A stretch of 64,000 nt of DNA, from assembly GCF_014204935.1 (NCBI RefSeq), contig NZ_JACHMJ010000001.1, forward strand, positions 1,426,001 to 1,490,000, written 5' to 3'. Positions 8,022 through 15,800 of this stretch are shown one piece after another. Below the pieces are notes generated by a model that did not search any database, was not told where the DNA came from, and was given only the letters and a program-made list of their open reading frames with translations. Origin of the DNA: Conyzicola lurida (lineage in GTDB: Bacteria; Actinomycetota; Actinomycetes; Actinomycetales; Microbacteriaceae). Positions within the stretch are counted from its first letter, which is position 1. Every line of letters starts with the position of its first letter. Both the position numbers and the translations under genes were made by a program.

Positions 8022-9602
8022 CTAGAAGGGCATGTCGTCTCCGTCGGTGAGCGGGGTGTCCCAGTTCTGCGGGGCGTCGGCCGCGGTTGCTTCGCCGGTT
8101 GGTTCCTTGGCTGCGTCCTTCGCCGCTTCGAGGAAGCCGGGTGCGAGGCGGCGTTGGGGTGGGATGACGTATCGGCGTCCGCAGGGGCTGATCCATTCTT
8201 TGTCGCCGTCGGGGAGCCGGTTCATCAGCCACCGGGTGTTGTGGATGAGCCGGTGGTCGGGTGCGCAGGCGAGGGCGGAGTTGGCGAGGGAGGTGTCGTG
8301 GCTGTCGGACCATTCGACCGGGTGGTGGCCGTGGGATTCGTTCGCGGTGGCGTCGCACCAGGGTCCGGTGCATTTCCCGTCGATGAGTCTCACCGCCCGT
8401 CGGAGGGAGGGTGGGAGGTGTCGGAACCGGTCGTCGAAGGAGACGATGCTGCCGGTGACCGGGTCGGTCAGCAGCCGGTAGAACCCGGGTGCGTCCGCGA
8501 CCAGGGTGCGGGCGGTGGCCGGGTCGACCGGGATGCTGCCCTCCAGGGTCGCCGGCGCGGTGTCTTTGCCGAGGAGGGTGAGGATGGGGATCTCGATGTG
8601 GATCTGGGCGACGACGCCGTGGCCGAGGCGCTTCCCGTCCTTGCCGGTGCCGTCGCCCGGGTCGCCGTCGGCCTCTGCAGAACTACCGCCGGCGCCGGGA
8701 GCACCGTCACCGGCGCCCTCGCCGGCCCCGTCGCCGCACAGGTCGCCTTTCAGCAGGATCTCCGTGGCGACATCGGCGCGTCGTTGGGCGAGGGTGCGGT
8801 TGTCGTCGGCGGTTTTGGGGAGGGCGATGTCGGTGATCCGGTTGTAGATCCCGGCCAGGTCCTCGTTCGCGGCGTGCAGGGTGAGGTAGCCCATCCCGTT
8901 CTCGCCCGGGTCGAAGATCAGAGCCCTGGAGACGACGGCTTTCTGGTGCCGTTCGTCCAACGTCTGCTGGTGCAGGCGTTCCTTCACCTGGACCGCCCGT
9001 TTGCGGAATGTCGGGACGATCATCCGTCCGGCGAGCGGCACCAGTTCCCGCTCGAACACGGCCCGGGTCGGGGCGTCCAGATCCGCGGCGGTCGACGCCA
9101 TGACTTTCGCGTGCTCGTACCGCATCGCCCCGGCCGCCAGCGCGTCCAAGGTGAGGGGCAGGCCGGTGACGAGGGTCTTCGACTCGACGACCAGGTGCTC
9201 GGCCATGGTCCGGGTGAGGGTGAACGCGGCCGCGATCTCGGTCGCCAGCTCCGCCTGGGCGCGGTGCTTCACCGTCCAGCCGGAATCGGTCCGGCGGGGA
9301 CGCCCGAACGCGGCCCTGCGCACGCTTTCTTCTTCGGCTTCTTCGGCGGCGATCTGCTCCGACAGCACCCGCAGCTCGTCGATCCTGCGGGCCCGCCGGG
9401 CCGCCGCCACGGCGAGCTGCCGGTCTTCGGTCTCGGCGTCGTCGAGGTAGAGGCCGAACAGGGCCTGCCGGCGCTCCACCGGCGACAGGGACGCATCCAG
9501 CAGGGAGGTGTCGACCAAATCCGACGGGAGGACCGTCAGGGGGTCGGGCGGCGGCTCGAACAGCAGCCCGCCGGGCGGGGAAAACTCATCGAAGTTACTC
9601 AT
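8022..9602 (-). CDS. DUF222 / HNH endonuclease domain protein
   Basis: 526 residues of the DUF222 family (13E12-repeat type), which is multicopy in mycobacteria and Microbacteriaceae. The long helical DUF222 region covers roughly residues 20-420, and is interrupted by a Gly/Asp/Glu-rich linker (GDGAGEGAGDGAPG, about 315-350). The C-terminal HNH domain carries HHPVEW, NSALAC and DHRLIH (about 440-480), which keep the His/Asn/His positions of an active nuclease. The physiological role is unknown; proposals in the literature range from selfish elements to DNA processing. The start ATG lies inside the first of two near-identical upstream blocks (see 9600-9850), suggesting a local duplication of the gene's 5' end. 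Confidence 0.85.
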   Translation of the reverse strand: MSNFDEFSPPGGLLFEPPPDPLTVLPSDLVDTSLLDASLSPVERRQALFGLYLDDAETEDRQLAVAAARRARRIDELRVLSEQIAAEEAEEESVRRAAFGRPRRTDSGWTVKHRAQAELATEIAAAFTLTRTMAEHLVVESKTLVTGLPLTLDALAAGAMRYEHAKVMASTAADLDAPTRAVFERELVPLAGRMIVPTFRKRAVQVKERLHQQTLDERHQKAVVSRALIFDPGENGMGYLTLHAANEDLAGIYNRITDIALPKTADDNRTLAQRRADVATEILLKGDLCGDGAGEGAGDGAPGAGGSSAEADGDPGDGTGKDGKRLGHGVVAQIHIEIPILTLLGKDTAPATLEGSIPVDPATARTLVADAPGFYRLLTDPVTGSIVSFDDRFRHLPPSLRRAVRLIDGKCTGPWCDATANESHGHHPVEWSDSHDTSLANSALACAPDHRLIHNTRWLMNRLPDGDKEWISPCGRRYVIPPQRRLAPGFLEAAKDAAKEPTGEATAADAPQNWDTPLTDGDDMPF

Positions 9603-9850
9603 GGCAGAACCCCAATCCCACCCACCGACATTGGGGTGCACCACAGCGGCCGGCTGTGGAGAACGGCCGAAAGAGCCGATTGTGGAGGAAATGGCACGAC
9701 GAAAGCGAGTGCACGTGCAGGTGAAGCGGCCCCAAGACGTTCGGTAGTCATAACAAAACCCCAATACCCACCACCGACATTGCGACTCCCACTACTGGCT
9801 ACCTGTGGAGAACCGGCCCTCACCCGGATTCCAACCGCCCTGTGGAGGAG
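9600..9850. repeat. Tandem imperfect duplication of the DUF222 gene's 5' region
   Basis: Two ~100-bp blocks, beginning at about 9600 and 9749, share the same ordered landmarks: ACCCCAAT, CCACCGACATTG, CTGTGGAGAAC followed by GGCC, then TGTGGAGGA. They are 149 nt apart. The first block holds the start codon of the DUF222 gene; read on the minus strand the second block would encode a short related N-terminus (NVGGGYWGFVM against NVGGWDWGSAM) that is not continued. The blocks make up most of the 303-bp gap 9603-9905. They could be a relic of a tandem DUF222 copy or a duplicated promoter. Confidence 0.65.
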
Positions 9851-9905
9851 AAGACCCGAACGGGAATCGCCCACAAACCCCACCCCCACGACTACCCTCT
9901 ACATC

Positions 9906-10481
9906 GTGCAGATCACCGTGCGCTCCGCCTCCGAGGTGCCATGGGCCGACGTCGTCACCGTGATGTCGACGCCAGGCGATCCGCGCACGTGCTGGTGCCA
10001 GTACTTCAAGGTCACGAACGCGGTATTCGAGTCGACGTCCACCGCGGACAAGACCGAGGCCCTACGCGCCCAGAAAGAGCGCGGCCCGACTCCCGGCCTC
10101 ATCGCCTACGCCGACGGTGAACCGGCGGGCTGGGTGTCGGTGGAACCGCGGGTCAACTTCCCGCGACTCTTCCGCAGCCGCGTCGCCGCGTCGATGGCGC
10201 AGCCGCCGGACGCGGCATCCATCTGGTCGATCGTCTGTTTTGTCGTGGCGAAGGCCCACCGCCGACAGGGTGTGGGCAACGCCCTGCTCGACGCGGCGGT
10301 CGAGCACGCGCGGGCATCGGGGGCGACATCCATCGAGGCATACCCGGTGGATGTCGCGGAGATCACGGGCTCGCCCGGTGGCTACCTCTATCACGGCACG
10401 GTGTCGATGTTCCGGACGGCCGGGTTCGAGGATGCCGCGGACGAACCGGCGATCCGTCACGTGATGACGCTGTCGCTCTGA
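9906..10481 (+). CDS. GNAT-family N-acetyltransferase
   Basis: 191-residue GNAT protein that would transfer an acetyl group from acetyl-CoA to an unknown amine. Seen: the acetyl-CoA binding strand-loop VAKAHRRQGVGNALLDAAVEH (motif A, about residues 113-133), and an N-terminal WCQYFK motif found in a subgroup of actinobacterial GNATs of unknown substrate. The GTG at 9906 has no Shine-Dalgarno, but TACCCT ends 7 nt before it, so the transcript is probably leaderless. The 3' end overlaps the oppositely oriented vsr gene by 25 bp. Confidence 0.82.
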   Translation: MQITVRSASEVPWADVVTVMSTPGDPRTCWCQYFKVTNAVFESTSTADKTEALRAQKERGPTPGLIAYADGEPAGWVSVEPRVNFPRLFRSRVAASMAQPPDAASIWSIVCFVVAKAHRRQGVGNALLDAAVEHARASGATSIEAYPVDVAEITGSPGGYLYHGTVSMFRTAGFEDAADEPAIRHVMTLSL

Positions 10482-10885
10482 CCGGGCGCGACGTGCGCCG
10501 AAATGCGGGCCACGACAGCGTCGACCTGTTCGTGCGACCAGAAGCGAAGCACGGTCCAGCCGAGCGCCTCGAGCGCCAGCGTCGACTCGGCGTCGCGTTC
10601 GACGTTGCGGGCGAGCTTGGGCGTCCAGTACTCGACGTTCGACTTCGGCGTGGTGCCGTGATCCGGGCAGCCGTGCCAGAAGCAGCCGTCGATGTAGACG
10701 GCGATGCGGCGCCGGGTGAAGACGATGTCCGCGCGCGTGCGCAGCGCGGACTCGGGCCGCAGATCGACGCGGAACCGCATCCCCCGCGCGTGCAGCGCCC
10801 GCCGCACCAGCAGCTCGGGGTGCGTGTCGCGACTGCGGTTGCCGAGCATCGACTTGCGCGTGGCTTCGTTGGTCGCCCAGGACAT
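10457..10885 (-). CDS. vsr: Very short patch repair (Vsr) endonuclease
   Basis: 142 residues with the full Vsr signature: MLGNRSRDTHPELLVRRALHA at the N-terminus, Asp53 in RADIVF (equivalent of the catalytic Asp of E. coli Vsr), and IDGCFWHGCPDH at 65-76, holding Phe69-Trp70 that intercalate beside the mismatch, and His71. Vsr nicks 5' of T in T:G mismatches created by deamination of 5-methylcytosine. No cytosine methyltransferase is present in the window, so it is an orphan here. The ATG follows TAGCGT by 6 nt (leaderless type). The helicase at 12862 carries a distantly related nuclease domain. Confidence 0.92.
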   Translation of the reverse strand: MSWATNEATRKSMLGNRSRDTHPELLVRRALHARGMRFRVDLRPESALRTRADIVFTRRRIAVYIDGCFWHGCPDHGTTPKSNVEYWTPKLARNVERDAESTLALEALGWTVLRFWSHEQVDAVVARISAHVAPGQSDSVIT

Positions 10886-10909
10886 GCCTCCACGCTAACC
10901 GCGCAGAGG

Positions 10910-11605
10910 TCAGCCGTCGAGCAGCTCCCGGGCCGCGTCGAGATCGCCGCGTAGCTGCAGGGCGTCCTCGTCCGAGAATCGCATATCGAGAATCTCCAGC
11001 AGCATTCCGCGGGCCTTCGCGGCATTGCCGGTGCGTGCCTCGAGTTCGGCCCGGTAGACCAGCGCCGGCACCCGCTCGACCGCCGGCGCGTCCGCGTATC
11101 GAACCAGTCCTGCCTCGAGGATCTCGATCGCCCGCGCATCGTCGCCGCGGGCATCTCCCTGCCGCGCCGCGCTCTCGAGCACGCGCGGCAGTCCCCGGTC
11201 GGTCTCGTGTTGCTCGCTCTCACCGCGGCGGAACACCCGCAGCCAGTTGCCGCCCGGGTCGACCAGGCTGAATCCCCCGGCCGTGCCCTGCTTGCGCCGC
11301 GGCCGGGTGATGCGCGGTATGCCCGCGATCGGCAACTTTCCGAGCCCGCTCCGAAGACCGGCGGCGAACTCCTCGAACAGCGACTCGGTGTCGGACGTCA
11401 TGATGAGGATGCTGCCGTAGGAGTCCTCCGGTACGAATCCGGGAATCTCGAACAGCTGCAGCTCGAGGCCGCCCCGCGTGAGCGCGGCGAGCGGATTCGG
11501 GCGATCCTGACGATAGGTCTGCTCGAAGCCGAGAAGCGTGTAGAACGCGAGCGATTCGTCGAGCGAGCGGCACGGCAGGAGCGGAACGGCGGTCTCCGTT
11601 GACAT
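10910..11605 (-). CDS. VOC (glyoxalase/bleomycin-resistance-like) protein with helical C-terminal extension
   Basis: 231 residues. The first ~125 residues form a vicinal-oxygen-chelate domain close to bleomycin-binding proteins: VPLLPCRSLDESLAFYTLLGFE, then an FSLVDPGGNWLRVF strand. The remaining ~100 residues are a helical repeat-like region (ALVYRAELEARTGNAAKARGMLLEI) that resembles TPR helices and is absent from ordinary 120-residue resistance proteins. It may bind a bulky ligand or a partner; a resistance role is not proven. Start ATG at 11605 has TACGGT 6 nt upstream, implying a leaderless mRNA. It lies 24 nt after the vsr start, in the same direction, and each gene has its own -10. Confidence 0.8.
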   Translation of the reverse strand: MSTETAVPLLPCRSLDESLAFYTLLGFEQTYRQDRPNPLAALTRGGLELQLFEIPGFVPEDSYGSILIMTSDTESLFEEFAAGLRSGLGKLPIAGIPRITRPRRKQGTAGGFSLVDPGGNWLRVFRRGESEQHETDRGLPRVLESAARQGDARGDDARAIEILEAGLVRYADAPAVERVPALVYRAELEARTGNAAKARGMLLEILDMRFSDEDALQLRGDLDAARELLDG

Positions 11606-11702
11606 GCCTCCACCGTAGTCGCCGGGTTACGACTTATCGACGGTTGTACAGAAGGCCGAGTGGATGCCGCGAGCCGCTGCCGCGCCCGAACACGGCCCGG
11701 CG

Positions 11703-12743
11703 TCAGCGCCGCCGCCGCGCCTCGAGCCAGTAGTTCGTGAACCCCGCGTCCTCGGGGTTGAGGTTGGTGCCGGGCGGCACGATCGCGTCGATGCGGTCGA
11801 GTGTCTCGTCGCTGAGCTCGAGCGACGCGGCATCCAACTGGGATTCGAGCTGTTCCATCGTTCGGGGGCCGATGATGGCACTCGTGACACCCGGATGACG
11901 CAGCACGAACGCCAGCGCCAGATGCACGAGCGGCACACCGAGGTCGTCGGCCAGCTCGCCGAGGGCCGACGCCGCCTCGAATTTCGCGGCGATGCCCGGC
12001 TTGGAGAGGTCGTAGCGGCCCGGATCGCGATCGCTGCGGTGCGTGGCCGGCAGGTCCTGGCCGACGCGGAAGCGCCCGCTCAGCCAGCCGCCGGCGAGCG
12101 GGCTCCAGACGAGCGTGCCCATACCGTGGCGGTGCGTGGTCGGCAGCAGGTCGGCCTCGATGCCGCGGGCCAGCATGGAGTATGGCGGCTGCTCGGTGAC
12201 GAAGTGCGCCGTGTGGTTGCTGCGGGCGCTCCACTGCGCCTCGACCACCTGCGACGGCTGGAACGTCGACGACCCGATGTAGCGCACCTTGCCCTGCGTG
12301 ACGAGGTCGCTCAGCGCGCCGAGGCTCTCGTCGATGTCGGTGTGCTCGTCGGGACGGTGCATCTGGTAGAGGTCGATGTAGTCCGTGCCCAAACGGCGCA
12401 GCGAGTCCTCGACCGCGCGCATGATCCAGCGCCGGGATCCGCCGCGGTAGTTCGGCTGCTGCTTCATCCCGTTGAAAAATTTGGTCGCGAGAACGATGTC
12501 GTCGCGGCGCCCCTTGATGGCCTTGCCGACGATCTCCTCCGACTCGCCGAACGAGTAGATGTCGGCGGTGTCGACGAAGTTGATGCCGGCGTCGAGTGCC
12601 CGGTGGATGATGCGCACGCTGTCGTCGTGGTCTTTGTTGCCCCAGTCGCCGAACATCATGGTGCCGAGCGCCAGGCGGCTGACCTCGACTCCCGTGCGAC
12701 CGAGGTGGGTGGTGGGCTGCTGGTTCTGCGCTGAATCCGTCAT
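11703..12743 (-). CDS. Aldo/keto reductase
   Basis: 346-residue aldo/keto reductase (TIM barrel, NADPH-dependent). Seen: the opening LGRTGVEVSRLALGTMMFG, DAGINFVDTADIYSFGESE with catalytic Asp and Tyr around residues 52-57, Lys in LATKFF near 83, DYIDLYQMHRPD with the catalytic His near 123, and the C-terminal cofactor segment SAIIGPRTMEQL. It resembles the YghZ/Kvb-like group acting on small carbonyl compounds. I use ATG 12743, preceded by TAGCGT at a distance of 7 nt; an ATG three codons upstream is possible. Confidence 0.88.
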   Translation of the reverse strand: MTDSAQNQQPTTHLGRTGVEVSRLALGTMMFGDWGNKDHDDSVRIIHRALDAGINFVDTADIYSFGESEEIVGKAIKGRRDDIVLATKFFNGMKQQPNYRGGSRRWIMRAVEDSLRRLGTDYIDLYQMHRPDEHTDIDESLGALSDLVTQGKVRYIGSSTFQPSQVVEAQWSARSNHTAHFVTEQPPYSMLARGIEADLLPTTHRHGMGTLVWSPLAGGWLSGRFRVGQDLPATHRSDRDPGRYDLSKPGIAAKFEAASALGELADDLGVPLVHLALAFVLRHPGVTSAIIGPRTMEQLESQLDAASLELSDETLDRIDAIVPPGTNLNPEDAGFTNYWLEARRRR

Positions 12744-12861
12744 GCTCTCCACGCTACGCCCGCCGCGCCGCGCGTGCGAAAGCCGCGCACAGATCGATCG
12801 GCAATAATCGGGTGTCTCACGCCCGTGGTCGTATGGGTGCTCTAACCGTGGAGGTCCACCC

Positions 12862-15800
12862 GTGGAACTGACCGTCGTGATCGACGCCGTGCCCGTACTC
12901 AGCTACGCCGCAGCACACAACCGCCTTCCCGTCATCAACGGGATCACCATCGCCAACCCCGGCGACGCCCGGCCCGGCGCCGTGCTCCGCGTCGGAGCGC
13001 GCAGCGCCCTGGGAGTGCTCAGCGTTCCGTTCGAGCGGCTCATCGACCTCGGAGCAGCCGACACCGTGCGGCTGACCGACGTGCCTCTGGTTCTGGATGC
13101 CGCGGCGATGCTGTCGGTCGAAGAACGCCGTCCCGCTTCCATCACCGCGGTCATCGAGCACGACGGTGTCGAGATCGCGAGTTCGCGCGTAGAGGTCGAC
13201 CTCCTCGCCGCCCACCAGTGGGTGCGCAACCCGCCGAACCTGTCGCTCGAGCTGTTGGCCGCCTACGTGCAGCCGAACCACCCGGCCATCGCGCGGCTGC
13301 TCGCCGCGGCATCCGACCGCTTGGAAGCCACGACCGGCAGCGGTTCGCTGCAGGGCTATCAGGCGGGCGAGGAGCGCGTCGACGAGATCGTGCGCGCGGT
13401 GTTCGAGAGCATGCAGGCGGTGGGTGTCCGCTACTCGGAGCCGCCCGCGAGTTGGGGCGACGACGGCCAGAAGGTACGGACGCCCGGCGAGGTGCTCGAC
13501 GGTCGAGTGGGAACCTGCCTCGACACCACCCTCGTGATGGCCGCGGCACTCGAGCAGGCCGGCATCAACCCGCTGCTCTGGCTCGTCGACGGCCACGCGT
13601 TCCTCGGCTACTGGCGCACCGAGTCGCACTCCGGCGTCGCCGCGACCACCGAGTACATGGACGCGGTCAACCTCGTCGACCTCGGGTCGATCGGTCTGGT
13701 CGAGACGACGATGGTGACCGATGCGGGCGCGACCTTCGAGGCCGCCCGTCGCCGTCCCGTCGTCGAGCACACGCAGGGGCGACCCGAGCACATCCTCGGG
13801 ATCACGGACGTGGCAGCCGCGCGCCGGTCGACGGTGTTCCCGCTGCCGGCGCGTACGAACAACCCCGACGGCACGGTCACGGTGACCATGTACCAGCCCG
13901 CCGCGGCGGCCCAGCGCGAGTACGAGGAGTACGAGCGGCTCGCGGCCGAGTCGCCCGAGCGTGCCACGGTGCCGTACCGGGTGGCGCAGTGGAAAAACGC
14001 CCTGCTCGACCTGAGCCTGCGCAACCGGCTGATCAACTTCAGCGACGCGGCCCGGTTGACACTCGCGGTGCCCGACTCCGACGTCGCGTTCCTCGAAGAT
14101 CTGGTGACCGACGGCAAGCCGATCAGCCTCAAGCCGTCCGACGACCTCGCGGCCATCCAGCAGCAGCGCGGCATCCGCTTCGGGCGCGACCTGCCCGAGG
14201 AGGAGCGCACCGAGCTGCTGCGCGACAAGCGCGAGGTCTTCTCCGACATCACCACCGCGGCCTACACCGCCAAGCTGCGTGCCCTCGCCTACAAGGCGAA
14301 GACCATCGAGGAGGAGACGGGCGCGAACAACCTGTACCTGGCCTTCGGCACCCTGGTCTGGAACCTCAACGGCAAAGATCTCCGGTCGCCGCTCGTGCTC
14401 GTGCCGGTGAAGATCGATCCCGGCCGTGGCGGCCGGTACCGCATCTCGCAGGACGAGTCCGGCACCTCGACACCCAACTACTGCCTGCTCGAGAAGCTCA
14501 AGCAGTCGTTCGGGCTCGAGATTCCCGGGCTTGCCGAGCCGGAGGAAGACGCCGCCGGCATCGACCTCGCCGCCGCGTTCCAGGCCACCCGGCTCGCGAT
14601 CGCGGAGGCCGGGTTGCCGTTCCGCGTCGAGTCGACCATCGACCTGTCGATCCTGCAGTTCGCGAAGTTCCGCCTCTGGAAGGACCTCGACGAGAACTGG
14701 GAGGAGTTCGCCAAGAACCCGCTGGTCCGGCACCTGATCGAGTCGCCCACCGAGGAGTTCGTCGACCCCGTCGCGGGGCAGCCCGACCTGGATCTCGACG
14801 GGCTCGGCGCCCTCTCGCCGATTCCCGCCGACGCCTCCCAGCTCGGGGCGATCGCCGCCGCCGTCTCCGACCAGACGTTCGTACTCGAGGGCCCTCCCGG
14901 CACCGGCAAGTCGCAGACCATCACCAACCTGCTCGTGCGCGCCATCGCCGAGGGCAAAAAGGTCTTGTTCGTCGCCGAGAAGCGCGCCGCCCTGCAGGTG
15001 GTGCAGCGCCGCCTCGACGAGGTGGGCCTCGGCGCCTTCACCCTCGACCTGCACGACAAGGGCAGCCGGCCGCTCGCCGTGCGCGCCCAGATCAAGGACG
15101 CGCTGCAGCACCGAGTGACAGCCGACCGCGACGGCATCCAGGCCGCCCGCGACACCCTCGACGGCAGCCGCCGCAGCCTCGCCCGCTACGCCACACGCCT
15201 GCACGAGAAGAACGCCGCCGGCCTCTCGCTCTACAGCGCGCGCACGCGCCTGCTCGCCGCCGACCCGCTCACCCCGACCATGGACGTTCCCGACGCGATC
15301 GTCACGGCGGCGCCGAGCGACTCCCTGCGGGCGCTTTTCCGACTGCTTCCGGATGTCGCCGACAACGCCCGCCCCGCTCCGAACCACCCGTGGTCGCTCG
15401 TCGACAGCGCGGTCGGCGTCGACGGCGCGCCGGTCGACCAGGCGCGGCTGCTCGCCGCGCTGGCGGCGGTCGACGAGAGCGTCGCCGCTCTGCCCACGAC
15501 GGGATTGCTCGCCGCTCCCCTCGACCGTGCGACCTCGCTCGAGGGACTGCGCGCCATCGCCGGGGTGGTGGCGGCGCCGACCGTGCCGCTCGCGGCACTC
15601 GACGGATCGCTCGACCCGGCGTGGTCGTCGTCGGCCGCACGCGCGCACGAGCAGCTCGACGCCGTGCTGCAGAGCTACCGCACCACGCTGGGCGGCGTCG
15701 CCCCCGGCATCCTCTCGCTCGACCTGACGGCGCTGCACACGGCCGCGGTCGCCGCAGACGAGTCGGGTTTCTTCGGCCGCAAGAAGCGCCGTCTCGCGGT

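Noticed and set aside
7989-9905. Long plus-strand frame leading into the GNAT gene
   Set aside because: It is antisense to the DUF222 gene, which has clear HNH residues; only the part from 9906 has GNAT homology.
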